DNA of 64,000 nucleotides from the NCBI RefSeq assembly GCF_014651615.1, contig NZ_BMXF01000002.1, positions 1,109,629 to 1,173,628 on the forward strand. The letters run 5' to 3'. Positions 1 to 8,974 of this stretch are shown here, piece after piece. The notes below the pieces were generated by a model. The model was not told where the DNA came from. It saw only the letters and a list, made by a program, of their open reading frames with translations, and did not search any database. Both the position numbers and the translations under genes were made by a program. Each line of letters begins with the position of its first letter. Position 1 is the first letter of the stretch. The stretch comes from Persicitalea jodogahamensis. GTDB lineage: Bacteria; Bacteroidota; Bacteroidia; Cytophagales; Spirosomataceae.

Positions 1-30
1 TATGACTGTGTTCATCCATCAATAATAGTC

Positions 31-2451
31 TTACCGGATCCCGAAGATCTTAAAACTATCGATCAGGACACCTGCGTCTATCATGCGCAACTTTAAGGTG
101 TGTTTTCCTTTAACGAGTTTCAGCACAGACAGTGATTTGGTAGTTTGGTTAGAAAGCACGTTTTCTTTCCATTCTTCGCTCCTGCCGATAGTTTCGAAGT
201 CAACCATTTGCCAAGTACCTTCGTCCACCTGAAGCGCCACTTTTTGTCCCGAAGAAAGGGTCAACGGATGTAAGGGAATAGCCTTTATCTTAATTTCTAC
301 TGAGCCGGTTTCGGGTAAATTAAAATCGTATTCAACTTGCGGCTGATTGGATTTGAGCGGGGAAGCAATTGTAAACGGTCTGGAAACCAACAAATTACCC
401 GAAAAACCAGGTTCTGATATTTTCTCCCAATACGCATCCGGGGTAGATGAAATACGGCTGTAATCGCCCGCCGGAATATCAACCAACGACTTGGGTACAC
501 TCACAGTCGATTTCTGCTCCACATTCTTAAGAGCTTCTGGTGTACTAAAAACGGGCAACTGTCGCGGGTTCATGGTCATAACATGGTTCCATTTGCCGTT
601 TGAAATGATGTGATTATACTTATTTGTAAGACTGACAATGGAGTCGTAAGCGGCAACAGCTTTTTGAAAATACGGGTTGTTGTCGGTGCGTTCGCCGGAT
701 TTTGTGGTATAGTAGAGGTCAAGATTTAAAAATTTCTTATTCATTTGGCTTGCCGCCCGAACGGGATAGCCCACCAGTTGAAAATAAGCTGACGCATAGT
801 CGCTATTTCGGGGCTGTAAAGCCAGTGTTTCACGGTCAAGTTTGTCATAGGCTGCAAGCCGTTCCTCGACTTCCTCCAAACTGAAAGTTGTCGGATGGGT
901 GGGAGTTGTGGGTTCTACTTTGCTCCACCCCATAAACTCGGGTTTTCTGATGTAGGAAAGGCGGTAATTTTTCCAAAGCAGCGCCGCCGCTTCCTTTGAA
1001 TTCAAATTGCTCTTTGTCCAGTTTTCAAGGTGTTTAAAAACCGATTCATTCGTCAGAAACGGCCTGATGTCATAGGCCATATCCAAAAAAAGTTGCGTTG
1101 GGTATTCAATGGCTTTAATATCGCCTACGTTTACCACCCAAACGTTTCTCGCTCCTGTTTCATAGGCTTTTTGCATCTCAAAACGCATTAAAGCGGGGTC
1201 GGTAGTACCAATCCAAAGATAATCGTGGGGGCGCCCCCAATACGAGGCATGGTAGTACACACCCGCTCCTCCTGTTCGTTTTCGTTCGGTTTCGTTGCTC
1301 AGGCTTTTAATGTAGCCGTAGTTGTCATCCGGCCAAATGAGCGTTACGTCCTCGGGAACGTTTAGTCCGGCTTTATACAAATCCAAAACCTCCTTGTAGA
1401 GAGTCATTACCTGCGGCACCTCAGCAGGGGCTTTTCCGGTCACCTGGCTTAACAGCTGCCGTTGGTCATTAATAATCCTATTCGTTAATTCCACGGCTTC
1501 CGCTTCGTTTTTTGTCCCTTCCATGCCGCTGTCGTGCTTTCCTCGCATCCCGATCGAATACAAATTCCCGAAGCCTTTGATTTCTTCGAGGCGGCTCTGC
1601 CAATACGTCCGAATCTTTGCCGAATTGGTAATGTAGTTGTACTCACCCATAGTCTGGTCGTTCCATTCATCCACGTTGTTCCGCATGAGGGGCTCTGCGT
1701 GCGAGGTGCCAACCACGATTTGGTATTTCTGGGCCACCTCCTTGTTTTCGGGATAGTGGTAAAAGGCCTTGGTACTTGGGTGCATGGCAGGCCAGATAAG
1801 GTTGGCCTTCAAACGAAGCAGTAGTTCAAATACTTTTGCGTACGTTTTCGGGCCAATGTCTTTCAGGCCGGTTTCAAATGTTTTCGCCGCCCAGGGTTGT
1901 AGGCCCCAGTCTTCGTCGTTGATAAAAATACCCCGGTATTTCACCGATGGCGCAAGACTCACAGAGTCATTTACCCAAAAGGCTTCCTTCCGTTTTTGTA
2001 CGGGTACATCCGCCCAAAAGTGCCACGGACTTACGCCTGCTCTCTCAGACAAACCGAAAACACCGTAGGCCAGCCCTCTTTTATCTGACCCCGTAACAAC
2101 CAGCGTGTTAGTATTGTAAGTGGTATAAGAAAAAGTTTCCCACTTGTTTTGAATTTCTTTATCGATTTCTTCCAAAAATTTCTTTTTAATTCTAGGGGTT
2201 TTGTCGTTTACAAGACGTAAAACGATGGAAATATTTTCGTTTTTTGTATCAAAGACTTTGGCGAGATCATCCGTTAGAAATTCGGCTAAAAACTTTTCGA
2301 ATTCTTCATCCGGATTGGAGATTTTAATAATCGGCTTACCATCAATCGCTATTTTATTTTGTGCCGACAAAGTCAGTAAGCCTGAGAATGAAAGAAGAAA
2401 TAACAGAAAGAAGGACTGCATCTTATGTTTTGGGCACATCTTACTTTTCAT
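31..2451 (-). CDS. GH115 family alpha-glucuronidase-type glycosidase, secreted
   Basis: An 806-residue protein that reads as a full-length glycoside hydrolase family 115 enzyme. This family removes (4-O-methyl)glucuronic acid side chains from xylan. A signal peptide ends near residue 30 (hydrophobic stretch, then LSAQ). The GH115 core is recognisable from segments such as KYRGIFINDEDWGLQPWA, LKANLIWPAMHP, VGTSHAEPLMRN and the IGMRGKHDSGME stretch, followed by LIWPDDNYGYI. A beta-sandwich C-terminal domain (about residues 660-806) ends the protein, as in other members. No SusCD or xylanase is adjacent inside the window, but the gene lies at the window edge, so a polysaccharide locus could continue to the left. 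The family call is firm; the xylan substrate is inferred from the family. Confidence 0.9.
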   Translation of the reverse strand: MKSKMCPKHKMQSFFLLFLLSFSGLLTLSAQNKIAIDGKPIIKISNPDEEFEKFLAEFLTDDLAKVFDTKNENISIVLRLVNDKTPRIKKKFLEEIDKEIQNKWETFSYTTYNTNTLVVTGSDKRGLAYGVFGLSERAGVSPWHFWADVPVQKRKEAFWVNDSVSLAPSVKYRGIFINDEDWGLQPWAAKTFETGLKDIGPKTYAKVFELLLRLKANLIWPAMHPSTKAFYHYPENKEVAQKYQIVVGTSHAEPLMRNNVDEWNDQTMGEYNYITNSAKIRTYWQSRLEEIKGFGNLYSIGMRGKHDSGMEGTKNEAEAVELTNRIINDQRQLLSQVTGKAPAEVPQVMTLYKEVLDLYKAGLNVPEDVTLIWPDDNYGYIKSLSNETERKRTGGAGVYYHASYWGRPHDYLWIGTTDPALMRFEMQKAYETGARNVWVVNVGDIKAIEYPTQLFLDMAYDIRPFLTNESVFKHLENWTKSNLNSKEAAALLWKNYRLSYIRKPEFMGWSKVEPTTPTHPTTFSLEEVEERLAAYDKLDRETLALQPRNSDYASAYFQLVGYPVRAASQMNKKFLNLDLYYTTKSGERTDNNPYFQKAVAAYDSIVSLTNKYNHIISNGKWNHVMTMNPRQLPVFSTPEALKNVEQKSTVSVPKSLVDIPAGDYSRISSTPDAYWEKISEPGFSGNLLVSRPFTIASPLKSNQPQVEYDFNLPETGSVEIKIKAIPLHPLTLSSGQKVALQVDEGTWQMVDFETIGRSEEWKENVLSNQTTKSLSVLKLVKGKHTLKLRMIDAGVLIDSFKIFGIR

Positions 2452-2893
2452 AAATAAAGTTTAATTTTTTCTTTAAAATATTACGTTGCGTATCAGCCTA
2501 TTCAGCAGCTCACCTCTCGTCTCATTTTGCTCAACACTTCGGAATACAGAAATGAAAGACCAAACTGAATCCTGGTACTTGCCACGGAATATGATTCCGT
2601 AAACTCATGCTCGCCCGGAGTTATTGAAGCTCAAAGTAGTTTCACTAAAAACCTATCCCCATACCTACAGTTCGTAAGTCCCAATCTTTATTGATGGATG
2701 ATTTAGTCAGTGTAGTTTGCCCTATTCGACCCCGACAGGGTCATAGCTATAAGTTTCCGATTTGGCTCGCTCGTCAATGATACCAAATCAATCACCAAAT
2801 TAAAGAAAATGCCTTCACCTATAAAAAAGGCAAAGGCATTCTCTAAATAACCGATTGACAACGAGTAATTGTCAATTATTCATTAACTACCAA
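2452..2893. other. 442-bp intergenic stretch with remnant-like sequence
   Basis: No convincing intact gene. The right end holds two hairpins listed separately. Between about 2505 and 2790 the minus strand shows short coding-like stretches broken by stops and frame changes, for example a frame containing YQDSVWSFISVF. A perfect 7-bp inverted repeat with a 3-base loop lies at 2584-2600. The stretch may be a decayed dispersed repeat; I cannot test its copy number. Confidence 0.35.
2808..2876 (-). terminator. Tandem hairpins downstream of the GMC dehydrogenase operon
   Basis: Two perfect 8-bp stems follow the GMC stop codon on the minus strand. One is 2854-2861 with 2869-2876 (7-base loop). The other is 2808-2815 with 2833-2840 (17-base loop), which is followed in the transcript by a U-rich tract. 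Together they probably end the 5270-to-2894 operon. The call rests on position and stems only. Confidence 0.5.
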
Positions 2894-4612
2894 CTACGCG
2901 TTCATCTTCTTCAACTCGCTCACAGCGTGGTCGGCGGCGCGGGCGGTGAGAGCCATGTACGTCAGCGAGGGGTTCACGCAGGAAGCCGAAGTCATGCACG
3001 CACCATCGGTCACGTAGACGTTCTCGGCGCCCCACACCTGATTGTGCTTGTTGAGCACGGAGTTCTTCTGATCGGTACCCATGCGGGCGGTTCCCATTTC
3101 GTGGATACCGATGCCGGGTGCTTTCGATTCATCATTGTACGGATTGACGTTCTTCACTCCGGCAGCTTCGAGCATTTCAGCGGCGTCGTTCATCATGTCG
3201 ATACGCATTTTCCTTTCGTTTTCGCCATAGGCAGCATCGAATACCACGATCGGCATATCCCACTTGTCTTTCTCGGTGCTGAGTGTAAAGCGGTTGTCGG
3301 GGTTCGGGATCATCTCACCGAAGCCGCCCATACCGATATTCCAAGGTCCGGGCTTTGACATTTCCTCTTTAAACGCTGCGCCGAAACCCGGCTGTCCGCC
3401 GCCCCGGCCCCAGTTGGCCCGGCTGCCACCGCCCTGGTAGCCAAATCCGCGCACGTAGTCGCGCTTGTCGCTGCCCCAGTTGCGGTAGCGGGGTACGTAG
3501 ATTCCGTTGGCACGGCGTCCGAAATAGTACTTGTCATCGAAGCCTTCCATCTGGCCTGCGGCACCGACGGCCAGGTGGTGGTCCATGATGTTACGGCCCA
3601 GTTGGTCGCTCTCATTGCCCAGCCCGTTGGGGTGACGGTCCGATTTTGATTTCATCAGAATCGTGGTCGAGGGAATGGCCGATGCATTCAGGAAAATGAT
3701 TTTGGCAAAGTACTCCTTGATATCACCCGGATCGTTTTGATTAATAACCCGAACGCCCGTGGCTTTACCCGCCTTGTCGTCGAAAATTACCTCGGACACG
3801 ATAGAATCGGGCAGCAGCGTCAGGTTACCCGTCTTGGTGGCGGCGGGCAAGGTAGCTGACTGTGTGCTGAAATAGGCACCATAAGGACACCCCCTCATGC
3901 ACATATTACGGAACTGACATGCCGCCCGGCCCAGTTCGGTATGGAAGGCCTGCGGTTGCGTGAGGTGCGCCACCCGGCCAATAATGATCTTCCGACCGGC
4001 AAACTTCGATTCGATGTCACCTTTGATTTTGGTCTCCACGCAGTTCATCTGCATGGGAGGCAAAAACTTGCCATCGGGTAGTACGTCCAGTCCCTCGCGC
4101 GAACCGCTGATCCCCGCAAATTTCTCCACGTAGTCGTACCAGGGCGCAACATCCTTGTAGCGGATGGGCCAGTCGGTACCCAGGCCCTCCTTGGCGTTGG
4201 CCTCGAAATCCTCCTCGTTCCAGCGGTAGCTTTGACGACCCCACAAAAGTGAACGCCCGCCTACGTGGTAGCCGCGTATCCAGTCGAATCGGCGGGTTTC
4301 CTTGTAGGGGTTCTCTTTATCGTTTTCGAAGAAATGGCGGTGTTCCTCGTTGGCGGTATAGCCCGTACGGAAGTTGGCCCAATATTCTTCACGAGCCATG
4401 GTCGTCACGCGGCCACGGTGTTCCAGTTCCCAGGGGGGAGCTTGCATGGTCGGGTAGTCCGTCACGTGTTTTACGTCACGCCCCCGCTCCAGCATCAGTA
4501 CTTTCAAGCCCTTTTCGGTCAATTCTTTGGCCGCCCAGCCACCGCTGATTCCGGAGCCCACGACGATGGCGTCGTACGTAGCCTGCTGTTTTGCTCTTAT
4601 ATTCAGGTTCAT
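2894..4612 (-). CDS. GMC-family FAD dehydrogenase, large subunit (gluconate/glucose-type)
   Basis: 572 residues. The N-terminal dinucleotide-binding motif GSGISGG (residues 19-25) binds FAD. The C-terminal HEMGTARMG and NPSLTYMALT segments are the GMC_oxred_C signature. Residues C232, C238 and C242 are spaced C-x5-C-x3-C, which matches the iron-sulfur cluster cysteines known in bacterial FAD-dependent glucose and fructose dehydrogenases. The enzyme is therefore likely to oxidise a sugar or sugar acid and pass electrons through the cluster. It has no signal peptide of its own. The Tat-signal small subunit is encoded 58 bp upstream and probably carries it across the membrane. The exact substrate (gluconate, glucose or another polyol) cannot be read from sequence. 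Confidence 0.88.
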   Translation of the reverse strand: MNLNIRAKQQATYDAIVVGSGISGGWAAKELTEKGLKVLMLERGRDVKHVTDYPTMQAPPWELEHRGRVTTMAREEYWANFRTGYTANEEHRHFFENDKENPYKETRRFDWIRGYHVGGRSLLWGRQSYRWNEEDFEANAKEGLGTDWPIRYKDVAPWYDYVEKFAGISGSREGLDVLPDGKFLPPMQMNCVETKIKGDIESKFAGRKIIIGRVAHLTQPQAFHTELGRAACQFRNMCMRGCPYGAYFSTQSATLPAATKTGNLTLLPDSIVSEVIFDDKAGKATGVRVINQNDPGDIKEYFAKIIFLNASAIPSTTILMKSKSDRHPNGLGNESDQLGRNIMDHHLAVGAAGQMEGFDDKYYFGRRANGIYVPRYRNWGSDKRDYVRGFGYQGGGSRANWGRGGGQPGFGAAFKEEMSKPGPWNIGMGGFGEMIPNPDNRFTLSTEKDKWDMPIVVFDAAYGENERKMRIDMMNDAAEMLEAAGVKNVNPYNDESKAPGIGIHEMGTARMGTDQKNSVLNKHNQVWGAENVYVTDGACMTSASCVNPSLTYMALTARAADHAVSELKKMNA

Positions 4613-4670
4613 TATTTAGTGTTTTCGGTTTAATATGTTAAGGAAGTATTCGATTTTGACCACCGACACC

Positions 4671-5270
4671 CTACATAGCCCAGGCCTTCTGACCGGGCTG
4701 CAGGTCGATGCAGCCGTCGTAGCGACCCGGTACGGCCACATATTCCAGGGCCTGAGTAGCGCCCGGCTCCGAGGTAAAGTACCCCAGCAAGGTCAATTCT
4801 TTCATCAGGCGGAAGAAAGGCACACCCGGTTCGTCGAAGTTCTGGCCCGCTTCCTGGGCTTTGGAACGCTCGTCGCCTATGCGCTTCAACTCGTCCATCG
4901 ATTCCTGTTCGGCGGCGGTCAGTAACGTAATCTTTTCTTCGGCCGAAGCTTTCATGAAATCCTTATCCTCCAACTTCGATAACCCTGCCATGAAGCTTTT
5001 CTGGTCTTTCTCGTAATAGCAGTCTTTCAGCATTTTCTGAACGAACTCGCCCACTTTGGCGTCTTTCGCACCGGGCGTGTCGGTTTTGGGAATAATGACT
5101 TCGGCCACCTCAGATACAAGGTTCAACTGATCGGGGTCGAAGCCAAAATCAGCCCCCGTAGCGGCGTCTTTGGTTTTGCAGCCGTCCATGAAAGCAATCA
5201 TGGTCGGGGCGGTCACGGCACTGCCCATCAACAGGGCGACACGCGAAAGCGCCTCTCGTCTATTCATCAT
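4671..5270 (-). CDS. Gluconate 2-dehydrogenase subunit 3 family protein, Tat signal
   Basis: 199 residues, the small (gamma) subunit that partners GMC-type membrane dehydrogenases. The N-terminus MMNRREALSRVALLMGSA has twin arginines (R4, R5) followed by a hydrophobic stretch and a Cys, so it is a Tat signal and possibly a lipoprotein. The mature part (DQLNLVSEVAEVIIP, then a GVPFFRLMKELTLLGYFTSE stretch) is typical of the subunit 3 family. It is the first gene of the operon with the large subunit. Two adjacent ATG codons are possible starts (5270 or 5267). No cytochrome c subunit, the usual third component, is encoded next to the pair. Confidence 0.85.
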   Translation of the reverse strand: MMNRREALSRVALLMGSAVTAPTMIAFMDGCKTKDAATGADFGFDPDQLNLVSEVAEVIIPKTDTPGAKDAKVGEFVQKMLKDCYYEKDQKSFMAGLSKLEDKDFMKASAEEKITLLTAAEQESMDELKRIGDERSKAQEAGQNFDEPGVPFFRLMKELTLLGYFTSEPGATQALEYVAVPGRYDGCIDLQPGQKAWAM

Positions 5271-5299
5271 AATGGTAATTGTGTAGGGTTAACAATGGA

Positions 5300-5317
5300 G
5301 AATGTAAAATTACATTC
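5300..5317 (-). promoter_or_regulatory. Palindromic candidate operator upstream of the GMC dehydrogenase operon
   Basis: Two perfect 8-base arms (5300-5307 and 5310-5317) are separated by two bases. The site lies 30 bp before the first start codon and just downstream of a TATATTTTG stretch on the minus strand (5326-5334) that resembles the Bacteroidota -7 box. A regulator bound here would sit over the predicted transcription start. Confidence 0.4.
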
Positions 5318-5495
5318 GATAAATGCAAAATATAGTATTAGAAACGAATTTTTTATTCAAAACCGATGTGCCTGGTAGTCTTCGGCCAAAATGTTTTCAA
5401 AAACCTGTCACCAAGCCGTTTCCGGAAGGAGTGAATCATTTGAGTATCGGGCCTGTTTTCCTCTATAATAATTACAGAAATTCAATTTTATACTG

Positions 5496-6194
5496 ATGAA
5501 TACCTTAGTGAATAATAAAATAACGATCGATATTGTTTCGGACGTGGTGTGCCCCTGGTGTTACGTGGGAAAGAAACGACTGGAAGACGCGCTTGAACAA
5601 TTGGGAAACCCCGAAGACGTGGAAATCACCTGGCACCCGTTCCAGCTCGACCCTACGATTCCGGCCGAAGGCATGGATCGCAAGAAATATTTTATCAAGA
5701 AGTTCGGCGACGAAGGCCGCATCCGGCAGATGTCCGAACACTTGACTCAGGTGGGCAAGGAAGCTGGAATCGACTTTAACCTGGATGAGATTTCAGAAAG
5801 CATCAATACGCTTCCCTTACACAAACTACTTCACGTAGCCGGACAGGAAGGTTTCCAATCCGAGGCGGAAGAGATGTTGTTTCAAGCCTACTTTTCTCAC
5901 GGAAAGGACTTGAAAAACCTGAAAGTACTGGCAGAGCTTTTCGCCCCCTTCGGTTGGGACGAGGCCAAAATCGAGGGGATTGTTGCTGACGACACTATCG
6001 GCTACGCGGTGCGGCAGGAAATCGACCACTTTCAGCAGATGGGCGTGAGCGGAGTACCTTTCTTTATTATCAACAACAAATACGGCATTTCGGGGGCACA
6101 GCCCGCTGAGGTACTTGTTCAGGCCCTCACGCAGGTACGCGAGGAAGTGCTGGAAGCAGCTACTGGTGAAGTTTGTGGGCCGGAAGGTTGCTGA
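5496..6194 (+). CDS. DsbA family oxidoreductase (FrnE-like)
   Basis: 232 residues with the thioredoxin-fold active site C19-P-W-C22, the spacing seen in the FrnE/YwbO branch of DsbA-like proteins. The second half carries the GVSGVPFFIIN segment that includes the cis-proline loop (VP), then GISGAQP, both standard in this branch. There is no signal peptide, so the protein is probably a cytoplasmic thiol-disulfide isomerase-like enzyme. The C-terminus ends in a further pair of cysteines (GEVCGPEGC). It is a single gene divergent from the GMC dehydrogenase operon across 225 bp. The biological substrate is unknown. Confidence 0.88.
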   Translation: MNTLVNNKITIDIVSDVVCPWCYVGKKRLEDALEQLGNPEDVEITWHPFQLDPTIPAEGMDRKKYFIKKFGDEGRIRQMSEHLTQVGKEAGIDFNLDEISESINTLPLHKLLHVAGQEGFQSEAEEMLFQAYFSHGKDLKNLKVLAELFAPFGWDEAKIEGIVADDTIGYAVRQEIDHFQQMGVSGVPFFIINNKYGISGAQPAEVLVQALTQVREEVLEAATGEVCGPEGC

Positions 6195-6217
6195 TAGACA
6201 AATTGTCGAACTACCCG

Positions 6218-7315
6218 TTACTGAACGGTGAGCGTCAGTCCGAGCACGGATGACATATCACTCTTAAGGTAACGGGTATTGTTTTGGAGTTCGGTTTGGA
6301 GTTTCTCGACTTTGGGTCGATTGTTCTGGATCTCCTTGGTGAGGGAGGAGGTTTCTCCCAAGCCAGCCAGCGCCTGGCGGATAGCGGCAAACTGTGTATC
6401 CGTACTACTAACCAATGCCGGGCCACCGCGCACGGTTTGGAGGTAGTTGTCGAAACCAAGACCGTCTTGCTGGCCTACGCGTCCGCGCCAGATGTCTTCG
6501 AGGGCTGTGAAGTGCGCCCGGATGAATTCCAGCGATTTGCCGCTGTAATAAGCTTCGACCAGAGTGGGTTGAGGACCTTGTTGCCCGGCCGAACCGTCCA
6601 ATGGTAAATCGACTTTTCGGTTTTTCAAATCTTCGAAGCTTTGGACGAGTCCATTGTAAAGCTCGGAAATCGAACTTCCTACGGCAGTGCCATCGCTGTT
6701 GATAAAGGTATCGCGGTAAGTCGCCCACCCCGTCACGACACTGTCCACCTGCGTCTTGACATTGGCAATCTGCTTCCGAAGGTACACTTCCCGGCTTGCG
6801 GTAATGAGCCCGTCGAGTATACGCTGATTGTCACCGTTGACGTCGAAAATGAGGTACTCGATCGCCAGCATACCGCGCGCACCGTAGTTTTCGTCGTTCG
6901 GGACTGGTAAACCTTTGGCGATGGTAATCTCCATTTCCCTGATGTCGGTGGGAAAGGTGCCAATTTCCTGCACGAGATTCTTTCGGCTGCCCGATTTTCC
7001 GGCCGGACCGAAATTGTAGGCATTGACCGACTGAAAGGCCAGGTGGGTCTTGGTCCAGGTAGTTTGCAGGGCGGAGAGATTAGCGAGCGTCGGTTGTGCG
7101 GCCAGTGTTTCTGCGGCCTGTTGCAGAGTGTTTACGTTGGTCTGTAATTCTTTGAAAGAGGGAATGATAAGATCATCGGCATAATGTCTCAGCATGTCTT
7201 TAAGGGCAAATTGCTCAGGCTTTTCAACTTCCAGGTTGGAAGAAGTGCACGCAGGAATGAGCGAAAGCATTGCCGCTGCCAGCGAGAGGAGAAAAGTGAA
7301 TCGGAGTCGTTGCAT
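6218..7315 (-). CDS. Imelysin family lipoprotein-like protein
   Basis: 365 residues with an N-terminal signal ending in the lipobox-like IPACTS. The protein follows the imelysin (peptidase M75-like) pattern: MLRHYADDLIIPSF near the start, WTKTHLAFQSV and FGPAGKSG in the first repeat, then a second helical bundle. Imelysin-like proteins are periplasmic or outer-membrane-anchored iron-related proteins. The signature GxHxxE appears here as GMLAIE, so the histidine is replaced. The gene stands alone between a strong terminator on its upstream side and the convergent DsbA-like gene 23 bp from its stop. It is the second imelysin in the window; the other is at 35616-36698. Confidence 0.85.
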   Translation of the reverse strand: MQRLRFTFLLSLAAAMLSLIPACTSSNLEVEKPEQFALKDMLRHYADDLIIPSFKELQTNVNTLQQAAETLAAQPTLANLSALQTTWTKTHLAFQSVNAYNFGPAGKSGSRKNLVQEIGTFPTDIREMEITIAKGLPVPNDENYGARGMLAIEYLIFDVNGDNQRILDGLITASREVYLRKQIANVKTQVDSVVTGWATYRDTFINSDGTAVGSSISELYNGLVQSFEDLKNRKVDLPLDGSAGQQGPQPTLVEAYYSGKSLEFIRAHFTALEDIWRGRVGQQDGLGFDNYLQTVRGGPALVSSTDTQFAAIRQALAGLGETSSLTKEIQNNRPKVEKLQTELQNNTRYLKSDMSSVLGLTLTVQ

Positions 7316-7355
7316 TTTACTCGGGCTTTAATGTTGCATTCTCATTTAGTAACTC

Positions 7356-7363
7356 CAAAGCTA
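7356..7363 (-). promoter_or_regulatory. TAnnTTTG-type -7 box for the imelysin gene
   Basis: TAGCTTTG on the minus strand, 40 bp upstream of the start codon, matches the Bacteroidota -7 consensus. No clear -33 TTTG was seen. Confidence 0.4.
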
Positions 7364-7481
7364 CGATTCTATGTATACTTATTCCGGATATTTATCGAAT
7401 TTTCGAGAAATAGGCAGGCGGTTAGCTCAATAAGAATTTTGAGCTATGCAGGTCAGTTTTTGCTGGAAGGCATTTTGAAAT

Positions 7482-7529
7482 AAAAAATCCGGTTGGACAG
7501 ATAAAACGATCTGTCCAACCGGATTTTTT
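7482..7529 (-). terminator. Strong hairpin terminator, 21-bp perfect stem
   Basis: The arms 7482-7502 and 7509-7529 pair perfectly around a 6-base loop and are flanked by A and T runs, so termination is possible in both directions. The hairpin follows the stop codon of the 76-residue membrane protein and separates it from the imelysin promoter. Confidence 0.9.
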
Positions 7530-7544
7530 TAAGATTGGGGCCCG

Positions 7545-7775
7545 TTAGTGATGTTCCTCGTTGGCAGCTTTCTCGGTAAAGTAGCCAGCGTAAATCGCTA
7601 CTGCTCCCAGAAGACCGAGAATGAAAACGAGCATGTCGCCAAAAATTCCCAAAATCAGCAGAAGGATAAGGAATGAAGCGACGTAAAAACCCGACGAAAG
7701 CTCGTTGGATTCTGAATGAGTATGCGAAACGTGCTCGATAGGAGTCGTTGGGTGGGCAATGTGCGTTTCTTCCAT
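7545..7775 (-). CDS. Small two-helix membrane protein, function unknown
   Basis: 76 residues. A histidine- and threonine-rich N-terminal tail of about 28 residues is followed by two membrane segments, FYVASFLILLLILGIFG and MLVFILGLLGAVAIYAGYF, and a short charged tail ending in HH. The gene lies 112 bp downstream of the 6-phosphogluconate dehydrogenase gene on the same strand and just before a strong terminator, so it may be the last gene of that transcript. I do not recognise a family. The well-formed hydrophobic segments and the terminator support a real gene. Confidence 0.7.
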   Translation of the reverse strand: MEETHIAHPTTPIEHVSHTHSESNELSSGFYVASFLILLLILGIFGDMLVFILGLLGAVAIYAGYFTEKAANEEHH

Positions 7776-7887
7776 TTCAGGCGTTAGTTTTTAGCTATTA
7801 GGTTCACGGTTTGTCAGGATTAGCTGTCCCCAAACCTTAGTTGCAAGCGCGAAAGTACTAATTTCCCGGAATTCCCGAAAATTGTCC

Positions 7888-8787
7888 TCAGCTTTTCACT
7901 ACGGCGTGGCCGCCGAACTCGTTCCGCAGGGCGGCCACGACCTTGCCCGAGAAGGTGTCATCTTCCATAGACCGGTAGCGCATCATCAGCGACAGAGCAA
8001 TCACGGGCGTAGGAACACCAAGGTCCAGGGCCGTTTCCAGTGTCCACTTTCCTTCACCGGACGAGAACATCTTGCCCCTGATTTCGTCCAGATTGGCGTC
8101 TTTTGAGAAGGCGCGCTGGGTCAGCTCCATCAACCAGCTACGAATTACAGAGCCATTGTCCCAGACGCGGGCCACCTGCTCGTAGTCGAGGTTAAAATTG
8201 GATTTGCTCAGTACTTCAAAACCTTCGGCGATCGACTGCATCATGCCGTACTCGATGCCATTGTGGACCATCTTGACAAAGTGTCCGCTACCCGGAGCTC
8301 CCGTGTGCAGGTACCCGTTGTCCACCGAAATATCCTTGAAAATCTGCTCGCAATGCGCAAATACGGCGTCTTCGCCGCCGATCATGGTGCATGCTCCGTG
8401 CCGGGCGCCTTCCATGCCGCCGCTCGTGCCGCAGTCCAGAAAGTCGATGCCTTTCTCTTTCAGGCTCTGGTAGCGCAGCAACGTATCGGTGTAGCGGGAG
8501 TTGCCACCGTCGATGATAATATCATTCTGGTTGAGTAGCGGCACGAGCTGATCCATCACACTTTGGGTGATTGTGCCTGCCGGTACCATGAGCCAGATTA
8601 CCCGCCGCCCGGTGAGTTTCTGGGTAAGCTCTTCCAAAGAGTGAGCACCGTGAATGCCATCCATCTTGATGAATTCTTCCACCACCTCGTCGTTGACGTC
8701 ATGGCCGATTACCTCATGGCCATGATCTTTGAGGTTTTGGGCAAGATTAAAACCCATCTTGCCGAGGCCAATCATTCCGATTTGCAT
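7888..8787 (-). CDS. gnd: 6-phosphogluconate dehydrogenase, decarboxylating, short form
   Basis: 299 residues, the short (YqeC/GntZ-like) class rather than the roughly 470-residue class. The NAD(P)-binding motif GLGKMG is at residues 7-12. IIDGGNSRYTDT and CGTSGGMEGARHG form the substrate-binding loops. The catalytic lysine lies in the HFVKMVHNGIEYGMMQ segment. The enzyme converts 6-phosphogluconate to ribulose 5-phosphate and CO2. It is divergent from the gluconokinase gene, which would supply its substrate from gluconate, across 187 bp of shared upstream sequence. Short-class enzymes are often NAD-dependent, but cofactor preference cannot be settled by eye. Confidence 0.93.
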   Translation of the reverse strand: MQIGMIGLGKMGFNLAQNLKDHGHEVIGHDVNDEVVEEFIKMDGIHGAHSLEELTQKLTGRRVIWLMVPAGTITQSVMDQLVPLLNQNDIIIDGGNSRYTDTLLRYQSLKEKGIDFLDCGTSGGMEGARHGACTMIGGEDAVFAHCEQIFKDISVDNGYLHTGAPGSGHFVKMVHNGIEYGMMQSIAEGFEVLSKSNFNLDYEQVARVWDNGSVIRSWLMELTQRAFSKDANLDEIRGKMFSSGEGKWTLETALDLGVPTPVIALSLMMRYRSMEDDTFSGKVVAALRNEFGGHAVVKS

Positions 8788-8974
8788 AATTTATGTTTAT
8801 TGGTAAGTGATCACGGGGCAGCCCGCGCTGTGGTTAATTTTTGGGGAATGTAGCGAAGTTTTCATATCCTTACAAGCAGGTTTTGGTTAAAAATATCATC
8901 TACTGCTATTATTCAGGACTCTAAGTGCAGGGCGGAGGGCAAACCACCGATCCCTCATCATTCATCACAGAAAA

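Noticed and set aside
7482-7529. Possible small RNA from the very long hairpin
   Set aside because: Position after a stop codon, flanking A/T runs and short loop fit a terminator; no separate promoter is needed to explain it.
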